DNA from: Chryseobacterium sp. T16E-39 | GTDB lineage: Bacteria; Bacteroidota; Bacteroidia; Flavobacteriales; Weeksellaceae | Length of the DNA stretch: 64,000 bases | Direction: 5' to 3' | NCBI RefSeq assembly: GCF_002216065.1 | Contig: NZ_CP022282.1 | Span: 2,666,001 to 2,730,000, forward strand | In this document: one piece after another, positions 34,359-44,460 of the stretch | How positions within the stretch are numbered: position 1 is the first letter of the stretch | How the letters are laid out: every line of letters starts with the position of its first letter | Position numbers and translations under genes: made by a program | The notes under the pieces: generated by a model | Told to the model about the DNA's origin: nothing | The model's database searches: none | The model's input: the letters and a program-made list of their open reading frames with translations, nothing else

Positions 34359-35714
34359 ATGTTCAAAAAAATATTAATAGCCAATCGTGGCGAAATTGCA
34401 ATGCGAATTCTTCGTACTTGTAAAGAAATGGGAATCAAAACTGTTGCAGTATATTCTACTGCCGACAAAGATAGTCTTCATGTAAGGTTTGCTGACGAAG
34501 CTGTTTGTATTGGCCCGGCAATGAGCAAGGACTCATATCTTAAAATCTCTAACATTATTGCAGCTGCAGAAATTACAAATGCTGATGCGATCCATCCAGG
34601 TTATGGATTCCTGTCTGAAAATGCTAATTTCTCAAGAATCTGTCAGAAAAACGGCATCAAATTTATTGGTGCTTCTCCTGAGCAGATCGAAAAAATGGGT
34701 GACAAAGCTAACGCGAAGGCAACCATGAAAGCAGCAGGTGTACCATGTGTACCGGGTTCTGACGGCTTGATCGAATCTTACGAACACGCTGTAAAAGTTG
34801 CTGAAGAAACAGGATACCCTGTCATGATCAAAGCAACTGCAGGTGGTGGTGGAAAAGGGATGAGAGCTGTTTGGAAAGCTGAAGACCTAAAAGATCATTG
34901 GGAATCTGCAATTCAGGAAGCTGTAGCAGCCTTCGGAAATGGAGGTATGTATATGGAAAAATTAATTGAAGAGCCAAGACATATCGAAATTCAGGTTGCA
35001 GGAGACCAATATGGTAAGGCATGCCACCTTTCTGAAAGAGACTGCTCTGTACAGAGAAGAAATCAGAAATTAACCGAAGAAACTCCTTCGCCGTTCATGA
35101 CTGATGAGCTTCGTGAGAAAATGGGTGACGCAGCAGTAAAAGCAGCAGAATATATTGGTTACGAAGGTGTTGGAACAATCGAATTTTTAGTAGACAAGCA
35201 TAGAAATTTCTATTTCATGGAAATGAATACAAGAATTCAGGTTGAACATCCAATTACGGAACAGGTAATTGACTATGACCTAATCAGAGAGCAAATTCTT
35301 TTGGCTGCAGGAACCCCAATTTCAGGGATCAATTATTACCCGAAATTGCACTCAATTGAATGCAGAATCAATGCAGAAGATCCATATGCGGATTTCAGAC
35401 CATCTCCAGGAAAGATCACAGGATTAAATATTCCTGGTGGCCACGGAATAAGAGTTGACACTCATGTATATTCTGGATATTCAATTCCTTCCAACTACGA
35501 TTCAATGATTGCAAAATTAATTACGACTGCTCAGACCCGTGAGGAGGCAATTGCAAAAATGAGACGCGCCCTGGAAGAGTTTTATATCGAAGGTGTAAAA
35601 ACGACAATTCCATTCCATAGACAACTAATGGATGATGAAAATTATCTTGCAGGAAATTATACCACAAAATTCATGGAAGATTTTGTAATGGATAAAAAGT
35701 ATGATAATCACTAG
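34359..35714 (+). CDS. accC: Acetyl-CoA carboxylase biotin carboxylase subunit
   Basis: 451 residues, full length. The ATP-grasp domain shows [15 protein letters not shown] (about 157-171); [14 protein letters not shown] is the catalytic motif (about 288-301). It carboxylates biotin on AccB using ATP and bicarbonate. GGAGAG sits directly before the ATG. Downstream is a terminator. accA lies 14 kb away and accD is not in the window. Confidence 0.97.
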   Translation: MFKKILIANRGEIAMRILRTCKEMGIKTVAVYSTADKDSLHVRFADEAVCIGPAMSKDSYLKISNIIAAAEITNADAIHPGYGFLSENANFSRICQKNGIKFIGASPEQIEKMGDKANAKATMKAAGVPCVPGSDGLIESYEHAVKVAEETGYPVMIKATAGGGGKGMRAVWKAEDLKDHWESAIQEAVAAFGNGGMYMEKLIEEPRHIEIQVAGDQYGKACHLSERDCSVQRRNQKLTEETPSPFMTDELREKMGDAAVKAAEYIGYEGVGTIEFLVDKHRNFYFMEMNTRIQVEHPITEQVIDYDLIREQILLAAGTPISGINYYPKLHSIECRINAEDPYADFRPSPGKITGLNIPGGHGIRVDTHVYSGYSIPSNYDSMIAKLITTAQTREEAIAKMRRALEEFYIEGVKTTIPFHRQLMDDENYLAGNYTTKFMEDFVMDKKYDNH

Positions 35715-35739
35715 GATTATTTTAGATAAAAAACAAGAG

Positions 35740-35766
35740 ACTGCCTCATTTTGAGGCAGTTTTTTA
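35740..35766 (+). terminator. Terminator of accB-accC
   Basis: A 9-bp stem ACTGCCTCA / TGAGGCAGT with TTT loop, followed by TTTTTT. Confidence 0.85.
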
Positions 35767-35792
35767 TTTTATGCCTTATCATATTAAATTAT

Positions 35793-35800
35793 TAACTTTG
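35793..35800 (+). promoter_or_regulatory. Promoter -7 box (TAACTTTG) for rocD and the downstream glycan genes
   Basis: TAACTTTG followed by CA, 17 bases ahead of the rocD ATG. No -33 TTTG at the standard spacing. It could drive the whole rocD-glycan unit. Confidence 0.5.
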
Positions 35801-35817
35801 CATAAAACCATAAGAAT

Positions 35818-37065
35818 ATGTCAACAGTAGAAACAGAAAAAAATTCACAATATTTTATTGACCTTGAAGACAAGCATGGAGCCCATAATTACCACCCTTT
35901 ACCTGTAGTTTTAGATCGCGGGGAAGGTGTTTTTGTTTGGGATGTAGAAGGCAAAAAATACTATGACTTTCTTTCAGCATATTCTGCTGTAAACCAAGGA
36001 CATTCACATCCTAAAATTGTAGAAGCTTTGGTAAACCAGGCTAAAAAACTAGCTTTAACTTCAAGAGCATTTTACAATTCTAATTTAGGAGAATACGAAA
36101 AGAAGATAACGACTCTATTTGGATTTGACAAGGTATTACCTATGAATTCTGGTGCTGAGGCAGTAGAAACAGCAGTAAAACTAGCCAGAAAATGGAGCTA
36201 TGAAGTGAAAGGGATTTCAGAAAATGCAGCCAAGATTATTGTCTGCGAAAATAACTTCCATGGAAGAACAACCACTATCGTATCTTTTTCAAACGATCCT
36301 GATGCCAATCAGAATTATGGGCCTTTCACTCCTGGTTTTATTAAAATCCCTTATAATGATATAGCTGCATTAGAAGAAGTATTGGATAAAGAAGCTGGAA
36401 ATATTGCCGCATTTTTAGTTGAACCCATCCAGGGTGAAGCTGGTGTTTATGTACCTAAGGATGGTTTTCTGAAAGAAGCTTCTGAGCTTTGTAAAAAGCA
36501 CAATGTCCTTTTCATCGCTGATGAAGTACAAACAGGTATCGCAAGAACAGGAAAACTCATTGCTTGTTACCATGAAGACGTACAGCCTGATATTTTAATT
36601 TTAGGGAAAGCACTTTCTGGAGGAATGTATCCGGTATCTGCTGTTTTAGCTAATAATGAAATCATGAATGTCATTAAGCCAGGGCAGCATGGATCAACAT
36701 TTGGAGGAAACCCAATCGCTTGCGCAGTCGCAGTTGCAGCATTAGATGTCGTTGCTGACGAAAATTTATCTGAAAGAGCAGAACAGCTTGGACAAATTTT
36801 CAGAAGTGAAATTGAAAAACTAATTGCAACATCTGATCTTATTACCAAAGTAAGAGGTAAAGGTTTACTTAATGCTATTTTAATTAATGATACACCCGAC
36901 AGTTCTACAGCCTGGAATCTTTGTTTGAAATTAAAAGAAAATGGGTTATTAGCGAAACCGACTCATGGGAATATAATCAGACTTGCACCACCATTGGTGA
37001 TCACGGAAGAACAACTTCTTGATTGCATAGAGATTATTAAAAAAACCATTCTCGAGTTTAAATAA
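35818..37065 (+). CDS. rocD: Ornithine aminotransferase
   Basis: 415 residues, class III PLP-dependent aminotransferase. Motifs: [18 protein letters not shown], the PLP-ring Asp region [15 protein letters not shown], and the PLP Lys in LGKALSGG (K264). It converts ornithine plus 2-oxoglutarate to glutamate semialdehyde, at the arginine-proline crossroads. Its stop overlaps the next glycosyltransferase start (TAATG), an unexpected coupling of amino-acid catabolism to glycan genes. Confidence 0.93.
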   Translation: MSTVETEKNSQYFIDLEDKHGAHNYHPLPVVLDRGEGVFVWDVEGKKYYDFLSAYSAVNQGHSHPKIVEALVNQAKKLALTSRAFYNSNLGEYEKKITTLFGFDKVLPMNSGAEAVETAVKLARKWSYEVKGISENAAKIIVCENNFHGRTTTIVSFSNDPDANQNYGPFTPGFIKIPYNDIAALEEVLDKEAGNIAAFLVEPIQGEAGVYVPKDGFLKEASELCKKHNVLFIADEVQTGIARTGKLIACYHEDVQPDILILGKALSGGMYPVSAVLANNEIMNVIKPGQHGSTFGGNPIACAVAVAALDVVADENLSERAEQLGQIFRSEIEKLIATSDLITKVRGKGLLNAILINDTPDSSTAWNLCLKLKENGLLAKPTHGNIIRLAPPLVITEEQLLDCIEIIKKTILEFK

Positions 37066-37856
37066 TGCCCCTTACCCTAGCTGTCATTACTTATAATGAA
37101 GAATATAACATTGTAAGACTTTTAGACGCTCTTTGTGATATTGTTGATGAAATTATAATCGTTGACAGCTATTCTACAGACAGTACAAAAGAAATTATTC
37201 TTCGCCAATATCCAAAAGCGAAGTTTTTTGAAAAAAAATTTAACGGGTATGGTGAACAAAAAAACCATGCCCTAAAGTTTTGTTCTAATGATTGGGTCCT
37301 ATTCCTGGATGCGGATGAAGTTCCCAATAAAGAGCTTAAAAAGTCTATCAAACAGATAACGTCTTTACAAAATCCAGAATTTTGCGTCTATAAGGCGAAG
37401 TTTAATAATCACCTAGGGACTCGTTTGATAAAGCATGGAGGCTGGGGAACAGTTTCCCGTGAGAGGCTTTTTAAAAAAGATGCAGCAAAATATTCAGATG
37501 ATAAAGTGCACGAATATTTGGTTACAAATCAAAAGTCAGGAACTTTAGAAGGAAGGCTTGATCATTATACCTACAAAAGCATTCATTGCCATGTTTCAAA
37601 GATCAATAAGTATTCTGATATGATGGCTGAAAAAATGTTTGACAATGGAAAAAGAATTAAAAGATTCAAAATAATAGTAAGTCCTGTTTTTGAGTTTGTA
37701 AAAGTTTTCATTTTTAAACTTGGTTTTCTTGACGGGTTTGCAGGATATTATGTTGCCAAAACCATGTCTTACTATACCTTTCTAAAGTATATTAAATTAC
37801 GTGAGAAAATTAAGATATCAGAACTTCAAAAAAAGTGTAGCCAGAAAAACATATGA
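37065..37856 (+). CDS. Family 2 glycosyltransferase (WaaE/KdtX-like)
   Basis: 263 residues. The GT2 start LAVITYNEEYNIVRLLDAL is followed by DSYSTDSTKEI and metal motif FLDADEVPNKEL. This short architecture with conserved HYTYKSI and a hydrophobic C-terminal stretch (about 205-235) matches LPS inner-core beta-glucosyltransferases of the WaaE type. Coupled to rocD in front and to the deacetylase behind (ATGA overlap). Specific sugar unknown. Confidence 0.88.
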   Translation: MPLTLAVITYNEEYNIVRLLDALCDIVDEIIIVDSYSTDSTKEIILRQYPKAKFFEKKFNGYGEQKNHALKFCSNDWVLFLDADEVPNKELKKSIKQITSLQNPEFCVYKAKFNNHLGTRLIKHGGWGTVSRERLFKKDAAKYSDDKVHEYLVTNQKSGTLEGRLDHYTYKSIHCHVSKINKYSDMMAEKMFDNGKRIKRFKIIVSPVFEFVKVFIFKLGFLDGFAGYYVAKTMSYYTFLKYIKLREKIKISELQKKCSQKNI

Positions 37857-38614
37857 TTTTATATCTTCTTTTCTTTCTAATAGTCCTATTCTTATTAGTA
37901 TATTTTCGTCTTTATTTGTTCTTTTTCCAAAAAAATAGATTAATTATTTTAATGTATCATCAGGTGGAAGAGAAAAGTACCGACAGCCTTACGGTAAGCC
38001 TCGAGAATCTTGAACAACAATTTAAATACTTAAAAGAAAAAAATTATTCTTCGAAATTCTTTTCAGAAATAGATCAACCAGCTAAGAAAAGTATTATACT
38101 GACCTTTGACGATGGCTATAAAAACAATTTCGACTATCTTCCGGCTTTGCTGGAAAAGTATAATTTAAAAGCGGTCATATTTATTCCTACAAAATTTATT
38201 CAGGAAGGATACAACGATCATCAAATGATGACTTTTGAAGATATCAAAGGGCTTGATTCCAGGTTTTTTGAAATTGCACTTCATACCCACGTACATGAAA
38301 ACCTTAGAAATTTATCTCCGGAAGTAATTGAGAAAGATCTCGAAACAAATATGCAAATACTCAATCAGCATCATATCAATTATAAAAAAGTTCTTGCGTA
38401 TCCTTATGGAAAATATCCTAAAAGCAAAGAGGACAAGAAAATCTTTTTTATGGTTCTGGAAAAACTGGGAATCGATTTCGCCGTAAGAATTGGAAACAGA
38501 GCAAATTACTATCCTTCCAAAAAATATGAGTTATGTAGAATAGATATAAAAGGGGATGATTCCTTAGAAAATTTCAAATTAAAACTTATCTTTGGGAAAT
38601 TAAAACTGTTTTAG
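37853..38614 (+). CDS. Membrane-anchored polysaccharide deacetylase
   Basis: 253 residues. N-terminal membrane helix (about 3-24), then a carbohydrate esterase 4 domain with the metal Asp in LTFDDGYKNNFD (about 81-92), His motif HTHVHENL (about 144-151) and AYPYGKY. It probably removes N-acetyl groups from a lipid-linked glycan at the inner membrane. It overlaps the upstream GT2 by four bases. The sugar acceptor is unknown. Confidence 0.88.
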   Translation: MILYLLFFLIVLFLLVYFRLYLFFFQKNRLIILMYHQVEEKSTDSLTVSLENLEQQFKYLKEKNYSSKFFSEIDQPAKKSIILTFDDGYKNNFDYLPALLEKYNLKAVIFIPTKFIQEGYNDHQMMTFEDIKGLDSRFFEIALHTHVHENLRNLSPEVIEKDLETNMQILNQHHINYKKVLAYPYGKYPKSKEDKKIFFMVLEKLGIDFAVRIGNRANYYPSKKYELCRIDIKGDDSLENFKLKLIFGKLKLF

Positions 38615-38653
38615 AAGACCTAACTTTCATGGTTTTTAAACATCTAAATAGTT

Positions 38654-39403
38654 ATGATAAATATAAGTGGCTTAATCATAACATATAACGAGGAGAAGAA
38701 TATAAAAGAAGTCCTTGAGTGTTTTGATTTTTGTGATGAAATTATTATTATTGATTCTTTCAGCAATGATAAAACCCTAGAAATTGCTAAAGCTAATCCT
38801 AATGTGAAAATCATCCAAAATAAATTTGAAGATTTTACTAAACAACGAAACCTGGCTCTAGACGAAGCTAAAAATGATTGGGTCCTTTTTCTGGATGGTG
38901 ATGAAAGAATTACACCTGCACTAAGAGCTGAAATCATTAATGAATTGGATAAACCTGATAAAAAAGATGCTTATTATTTTTACAGAAAATTTTTTTTCGC
39001 AGGAAAACCTATTCATTACTCGGGAACTCAAACCGATAAGAACTTCAGACTATTTAGAAAGTCAAAGGCAAGATATATTTTAGAAAAAAAAGTACATGAA
39101 ACATTAGAAGTTTCAGGAACAATTGGAGAATTAAAAAATAAATTACTCCACTTCTCCGTTTCTGACTATGAGTCTTATAAGCAAAAAATGATTCATTATG
39201 GGATTTTAAAAGGACAGGAGTTATCAAATAAGGGAAAAAAATTTAATATAACAACACAATATTCTAAAACAGCTTTTAAATTTTTCAAGGCATACATTTT
39301 GCGGTTAGGAATATTAGATGGAAAAGAAGGATATCAGCTTTCATTTTTGCAAGCATTAAGTGCGTATGAAACCTATGAATCATTAAAAAAGGAACAAAAT
39401 TAG
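38654..39403 (+). CDS. Family 2 glycosyltransferase (WaaE/KdtX-like), second copy
   Basis: 249 residues, a paralogue of the GT2 at 37065-37856: SGLIITYNEEKNIKEVL, DSFSNDKTLEIA, FLDGDERITPAL, then KVHETLEVSG and the C-terminal YILRLGILDGKEGY. The shared plan suggests two successive inner-core glycosyl additions. It is 39 bases after the deacetylase. Confidence 0.88.
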   Translation: MINISGLIITYNEEKNIKEVLECFDFCDEIIIIDSFSNDKTLEIAKANPNVKIIQNKFEDFTKQRNLALDEAKNDWVLFLDGDERITPALRAEIINELDKPDKKDAYYFYRKFFFAGKPIHYSGTQTDKNFRLFRKSKARYILEKKVHETLEVSGTIGELKNKLLHFSVSDYESYKQKMIHYGILKGQELSNKGKKFNITTQYSKTAFKFFKAYILRLGILDGKEGYQLSFLQALSAYETYESLKKEQN

Positions 39404-39407
39404 TTGA

Positions 39408-40388
39408 ATGAAGATTTGTGTAATTAGTTACGATTTTTGGGGCTATGACAAGCATATTGTAGATACATTATGTAAAAAAGGTATTGATGCCCATCATATC
39501 AAAATTGGAAACGTTACACATTCAAATTTTAAAGAAAGGGCAACTAACGCAATCAGTAAAGTTTTTTTAAATAAAAATTTAAAAACTGAAAAAAGGCAGC
39601 AGTTTGTAATAGATTCTTTAGTAGCGCTGGGTCACCAGGACCAGATATTGGTTTTGAATCCTGATACCTTCGACATTTCAACACTAGAAGAGATTAAAGC
39701 ACACAGTGACAGATTGATCACCTATTTGTATGACAGTCTTGAAAGACTTCCGGTAGAGGATGAAAAGCTTGCTCTTTTTGATAAAATTTTCTCATTTGAT
39801 ATTATTGATATAAAAAAGCATGGCTTTGAGAAGCTTACCAATTACATATATCTAGATCATCTTTCTTGTAAAGAACAAACCCCTGATATGGATCTTTTCT
39901 ATATCACATCTTACGATAATAAGAGGGTTTCTTATATCAAACTTCTGGCTAAAAAATTAATAGCACTCCATTTAAGGTTTCAGATCATGATCATTGGGAA
40001 GAAAAGCTGGAAAAACCAGTTAAAAAATATATTTATTACTATTCCTGAAAATTTATCTATTATTTTTAGTATTAAAAAAATTTCTCATAAAGATCTACCT
40101 AGTTATTATAAAAATTCAAAGGCCCTCCTTGATCTAACACGCGAAAACCAACATGGCCTTAGCTTCCGGGTATTTGAAGCAATGGCTTTAGAAAAGAAAA
40201 TCATTACAGATAATATGGTGATTAAAGATTATGATTTCTACAACCCTAATAATATCCTAGTTCTTGATGAAACCTGTAGCAATCTTGATAAAAATTTCTT
40301 TGAACAGCCCTATGAAAACATTTCTGATGAAATTTACTACTATTACACTCTTGACAATTGGGTTGATCGTGTGTTTAAATTAGCATAA
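39408..40388 (+). CDS. Putative glycosyltransferase, paralogue of 41398-42345
   Basis: 326 residues, with no exact family recognised. Features suggest a GT-B-like fold: an N-terminal Rossmann strand (MKICVISYDFWGYDKHIVD), a middle YLYDSLERLP, and the C-terminal ENQHGLSFRVFEAMALEKKI. This last block (GLSFRxFEAM) resembles nucleotide-sugar binding regions of GT4/CgeB-type enzymes. The gene at 41398 shares the same blocks. It starts 4 bases after the GT2. Confidence 0.7.
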   Translation: MKICVISYDFWGYDKHIVDTLCKKGIDAHHIKIGNVTHSNFKERATNAISKVFLNKNLKTEKRQQFVIDSLVALGHQDQILVLNPDTFDISTLEEIKAHSDRLITYLYDSLERLPVEDEKLALFDKIFSFDIIDIKKHGFEKLTNYIYLDHLSCKEQTPDMDLFYITSYDNKRVSYIKLLAKKLIALHLRFQIMIIGKKSWKNQLKNIFITIPENLSIIFSIKKISHKDLPSYYKNSKALLDLTRENQHGLSFRVFEAMALEKKIITDNMVIKDYDFYNPNNILVLDETCSNLDKNFFEQPYENISDEIYYYYTLDNWVDRVFKLA

Positions 40389-40411
40389 AAAATTTATTTC
40401 AATTATAAACA

Positions 40412-41401
40412 ATGATTACACATACTAATCAGTCTAAAATTATCATATTTTGTCCCCCTAATAGTGTAACTGGCGGTCCAGAAGCGTTACACCAACTTGC
40501 TGACAAATTATATCATCTAGAGGTTAAAAATGTTTTTATGCATTATATTCCTAACCGAAAAAATGCAAAACCAAGTAATTATTCTATTTATCATACCACT
40601 GAAATAAATTCCTTTGAAGATCATCCCGAAAATATCCTGATCGTTCCAGAGTCTATGACTTTTCTAATAAAAGAATACCCTCAAAGCCAAAAAGTAATTT
40701 GGTGGTTAAGTGTTGATTTTTATAAGATTTTAATGGACTATAGAATAAGAAAGCAAAATATACTTACCAAATTTTTCTATAAACAAAAGGACAAAGAATA
40801 TCACTTTGAACCACTCCCAAATGTTTTTCAATGGGCACAATCCTATCGCTCTTCAGTTTATATTAAAGATCATGGCATCCCTGAGAGCCAAATAGATTAT
40901 GTATGTGATTACATTAACCCAAGCTTCTTAGAAAATAAAGAAAAAATAACCAAAGACCTTACGAATAAAAACATTCTTTATAACCCCCGAAAAGGAAAAA
41001 AAGAGATTTCCCTTATAATTAAAAGCTCACCAGAATTAAATTGGATACCTATTCAGAACATGAATGCTGGCCAGATAAAAGATTTAATGGCAAAGTCTTT
41101 ACTGTATGTAGATTTTGGAGAAAACCCGGGTCGCGATAAAATGTTACGGGAATCAGTATCGCAAGATTGCTGTATCATTTCAGGAAAAAATGGATCTTCC
41201 GCTTATTATGAAGATCTGATGATTCCAGATGAATACAAATTCAACTTCAATGAAAATAAAATTTCTGAAATTATTTTAAAGATCAAACAGGTTTTAGAAA
41301 ATTATCCTCATCACATTTCTGATTTTATTCCCTATAAAAACATGGTTTTAAATGAAGAAATCGCATTTGAAGAAAAATTGAAAGAAATATTCAAAAAATG
41401 A
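40412..41401 (+). CDS. Putative glycosyltransferase
   Basis: 329 residues, not identified with a named family. It begins SKIIIFCPPNSVTGGPEALHQ, whose GGPE is typical of GT-B enzymes handling nucleotide-sugars. The C-terminal half has LLYVDFGENPGRDKMLRESV and CCIISGKNGSSAYYED, resembling donor-binding regions. No membrane helix. It overlaps the next gene by four bases (ATGA). The sugar is unknown. Confidence 0.7.
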   Translation: MITHTNQSKIIIFCPPNSVTGGPEALHQLADKLYHLEVKNVFMHYIPNRKNAKPSNYSIYHTTEINSFEDHPENILIVPESMTFLIKEYPQSQKVIWWLSVDFYKILMDYRIRKQNILTKFFYKQKDKEYHFEPLPNVFQWAQSYRSSVYIKDHGIPESQIDYVCDYINPSFLENKEKITKDLTNKNILYNPRKGKKEISLIIKSSPELNWIPIQNMNAGQIKDLMAKSLLYVDFGENPGRDKMLRESVSQDCCIISGKNGSSAYYEDLMIPDEYKFNFNENKISEIILKIKQVLENYPHHISDFIPYKNMVLNEEIAFEEKLKEIFKK

Positions 41402-42345
41402 GCACAAAGAAAATCACCTTAATCTATCCTTTTGCTTATGGTTATATTGATTTTGTTGTCGGGCAGCTTCAATCAGACTCGTCTGTAACCGTTACAGATA
41501 TTAAAACTGATACCATTAAATATATTTATCCAAATGTATTCGTGAAAATATGGAATGGTATAACAAAGCTGTTTGGCAGGAACATTAAAAAAAAATATTT
41601 CAGTAAAGAGGTTTTAAAACAGATTACAGAAAATCAGGATATCATTTTTGTTATTCGTCCAGATTTGTTAGATGATTCGCTATTAATCGAGTTAAAGAGA
41701 AAAGCAAAAAGTTTTATTGCTTACTATTATGATAGTTGTAAAAAATATCCTCGACAACTTGAAATAAGTCATTTTTTTGATGAAGTCTACTCTTACGAAA
41801 AAGAAGACATAAAAAAGTATAATTTTATTGAAACCACTAATTTTATCTATGACGAAACAATTGAATCTCAATCGGTAAAATATGATATCTTTAATGTTTC
41901 ATCTTATGATTCAAGAATTGATGAAATTGATATGATTTCAAGAATATTATTTGATGCCGGATTTTCTATTTATTTTGTATTATTTTGGTATGAAAAATTA
42001 GCTTACCCCCATTTAAATTCCACTACAGAATACCTGTCACTAGATGATACGAAGAAACTCATTTCTCAATCAAAAGCAATGATAGATATTCAGAGAAAGG
42101 ATCAAAAAGGGCTTTCCTTCAGAACTTTTGAAAGCTTAGGGTATAAAAAGAAACTAATTACCACAAATGATGAAGTCAAAAATTATGATTTCTACCATCC
42201 TAATAATATGTTGGTAATTGACAGTAATAATTTGGATACAGATGAAATTAAAAATTTTCTCGCTCTGAATTATGTAGAAATTGACCCTAGTATTATCAAG
42301 AAATATACTGTCAAAAGCTTCACTCAAAAAATATTCAAATTATAA
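41398..42345 (+). CDS. Putative glycosyltransferase, paralogue of 39408-40388
   Basis: 315 residues. It shares the block order of 39408-40388: YYYDSCKKYP against YLYDSLERLP, EDIKKYNFIETTNFIY against IDIKKHGFEKLTNYIY, and QKGLSFRTFESLGYKKKLIT against QHGLSFRVFEAMALEKKIIT, ending in NYDFYHPNN against DYDFYNPNN. The two are divergent paralogues with one gene between them. Function is inferred from context and the GLSFR block. Confidence 0.7.
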   Translation: MSTKKITLIYPFAYGYIDFVVGQLQSDSSVTVTDIKTDTIKYIYPNVFVKIWNGITKLFGRNIKKKYFSKEVLKQITENQDIIFVIRPDLLDDSLLIELKRKAKSFIAYYYDSCKKYPRQLEISHFFDEVYSYEKEDIKKYNFIETTNFIYDETIESQSVKYDIFNVSSYDSRIDEIDMISRILFDAGFSIYFVLFWYEKLAYPHLNSTTEYLSLDDTKKLISQSKAMIDIQRKDQKGLSFRTFESLGYKKKLITTNDEVKNYDFYHPNNMLVIDSNNLDTDEIKNFLALNYVEIDPSIIKKYTVKSFTQKIFKL

Positions 42346-42349
42346 CACA

Positions 42350-43561
42350 ATGGGTATTAAAAGAAAAATAAAAAATTATATATATTTAAAAAATCACTAT
42401 CCCTTATCAGAAAAAATCATTACACCTGATGAGCACAAAAAAAATATACTGATCGTTGATAGTCAGATCCCAACTTTTGATAAAGACTCTGCATCAAATA
42501 GAATTACAGAGATTGCCAAGTTTCTTGCCAAGCACTATAATGTGTATCTTATGGATTGGAGAAAGGCAATCCCGAAAGTTGAATCGAAAAAATATATTAA
42601 AAACCTGAATGACCATAATGTCATTGTTTATACCCCATTCATTGGTAAGTATGGAATCATGAAAGGCAAAAAACATTTTATTGATACATTGCTTCCCAAA
42701 CTCGACTTTGTATGGTGCCATAGACCTGAACTTTTTGAATATTATTTAGACTTTTTCAGAAAAGAAGCACCCAAAGCGAAAATAGTTTATGATATGGTAG
42801 ACATTCATTATCTTAGGATGGAAAGAGGTCTTGAAATTAAATATGATAAAAACAGAGCCAAAGAATTGGTTCATTATAAATATATTGAAACTGAACTCTG
42901 TAAAAAGGCTGATAAAATCGCCGTCATCAGTGATAAAGAAAAAGAATTTATGACCTCTTTTGTTGATGAGTCAAAATTATTTACAGTAAGTAATGTTCAT
43001 AATTTAAAAGTTAAGCCTGAAGACATGCCTCCTTTTGAAAAGCGCAACAGCATATTCTTCATTGGTACTTTTTTACATGACCCTAATGTAGATGCGGTAG
43101 AAATCCTATATCACAAAATTATGCCTTTGGTTTGGAAGACTTTACCTGAATTAAAGATCACAATAATCGGTTCTGAAGCTCCACAATCCATAGTAGATAT
43201 GAATTCTGAAAAGTTTGAAATTGCCGGTTTTGTAGAAAACATTATTCCTTATTATGAAAATTGCTTTGCCTCAGTATCTCCTTTAAGATTTGGAGCGGGT
43301 GTAAAAGGCAAAATTGGACAGGCATTAGAGTACACCCTTCCTGTATTAACAACTGAAATAGGTGCGGAAGGAATGTTTTTAGAAGATGGGATTACAGCAT
43401 TGATTTCAGGAAACGAGGACTATCAGAAATTTGCTGATAATATTATTGAGATATGCAGTAATAAACAAACCTGGGATACCCTACACAACAATTCTGAAAA
43501 AGCTATTTATCCATTTTCGATTGATGCGCAGAGAGATGAAATCTTTAAGATGCTGCAATGA
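42350..43561 (+). CDS. Family 4 glycosyltransferase (GT-B fold)
   Basis: 403 residues from the ATG at 42350. The N-terminal half is KNILIVDSQIPTFDKDSASNR, and the C-terminal GT group 1 domain shows FFIGTFLHDPNVDAVEIL, then SVSPLRFGAGVKGKIGQALE and GAEGMFLEDG. These are hallmarks of retaining GT4 sugar transferases. A longer upstream start would overlap the preceding gene and adds atypical residues. It overlaps the next gene by four bases. Confidence 0.9.
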   Translation: MGIKRKIKNYIYLKNHYPLSEKIITPDEHKKNILIVDSQIPTFDKDSASNRITEIAKFLAKHYNVYLMDWRKAIPKVESKKYIKNLNDHNVIVYTPFIGKYGIMKGKKHFIDTLLPKLDFVWCHRPELFEYYLDFFRKEAPKAKIVYDMVDIHYLRMERGLEIKYDKNRAKELVHYKYIETELCKKADKIAVISDKEKEFMTSFVDESKLFTVSNVHNLKVKPEDMPPFEKRNSIFFIGTFLHDPNVDAVEILYHKIMPLVWKTLPELKITIIGSEAPQSIVDMNSEKFEIAGFVENIIPYYENCFASVSPLRFGAGVKGKIGQALEYTLPVLTTEIGAEGMFLEDGITALISGNEDYQKFADNIIEICSNKQTWDTLHNNSEKAIYPFSIDAQRDEIFKMLQ

Positions 43562-44421
43562 AAGACCTGGCAATAATTATTTTGAATTACAATTCTTTTG
43601 AAGACACTTCACGAGAAGTAAATAGTTTATTACAACAAAAATGCTACAATAAATCTATTTATATTGTTGATAATAATTCTACAGATAAGGGTAAAATAGA
43701 ACAATTAGGATTAGAAAAAAATATCAATTTTATCATTAGTGATAAAAATGGTGGTTATGCCTACGGTAATAATTTAGCTATAAAACAAGCTATAAAAGAT
43801 GGCAAGAAGTTCTTTTTATTACTCAACCCGGATATTGATATAGATGTTGTTACTATCGAAGTATTATACAATGATTTACAGAGAAAGACTGAAATTGGTA
43901 TTATTGGACCAAGGATATGCTATAGAAATCATAAAAATTTAATCTATTCAGATGGCGGATTATTACATCCTGAAGAAGGATTCCAGGGTGAGCACGTACA
44001 CTTTAACCGCAATATATCTGATGTGAAAACTGATCATTACAATTATGATATAGATTACGTAGATGGTAGTGTCTTTATGTTCAGAAAAGAAGTATTAGAT
44101 GAAATAGGATTAATGAATGAAAAATTTTTCATGTACTATGAAGAGTCTGAATGGTGCTTGAGAGTATTAAGAAAAACACAGTGGAAATTAGTCGTCAACA
44201 CAAACATAACTGCATACAACGTCTATAGCGAAAAAGGAAGTTTTTATGAATACTATATGACCAGAAATCGCATATGGTTATGTAGGTTATATGATGGAGA
44301 TATTAAATATGTGCAAAAAGAACGTTGGAAGCTGGCTAGAAAAGCCTTTAAAAGGAGAGATTTTTCTTTGGCTAAAGCATATCTCAAAGGTATTATCGAC
44401 GGAGTTTATTCAAAATTGTAA
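43558..44421 (+). CDS. Family 2 glycosyltransferase (rhamnosyltransferase-like)
   Basis: 287 residues. LAIIILNYNSFEDTSREV opens the GT-A fold, with IVDNNSTDKG, LLLNPDIDID and the acceptor region YVDGSVFMFRKEVLDEIG followed by FFMYYEESEWCLR. This plan matches Wbb-type rhamnosyl or related transferases in O-antigen and capsule clusters. The donor is not fixed by sequence alone. Confidence 0.9.
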   Translation: MKDLAIIILNYNSFEDTSREVNSLLQQKCYNKSIYIVDNNSTDKGKIEQLGLEKNINFIISDKNGGYAYGNNLAIKQAIKDGKKFFLLLNPDIDIDVVTIEVLYNDLQRKTEIGIIGPRICYRNHKNLIYSDGGLLHPEEGFQGEHVHFNRNISDVKTDHYNYDIDYVDGSVFMFRKEVLDEIGLMNEKFFMYYEESEWCLRVLRKTQWKLVVNTNITAYNVYSEKGSFYEYYMTRNRIWLCRLYDGDIKYVQKERWKLARKAFKRRDFSLAKAYLKGIIDGVYSKL

Positions 44422-44460
44422 ATTCAAATAAAGTTATTCATTAATATTAGGAACAAAAAT

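Noticed and set aside
36567..36848. Open frame opposite rocD
   Set aside because: Antisense to conserved PLP-enzyme coding sequence; no start context or family.
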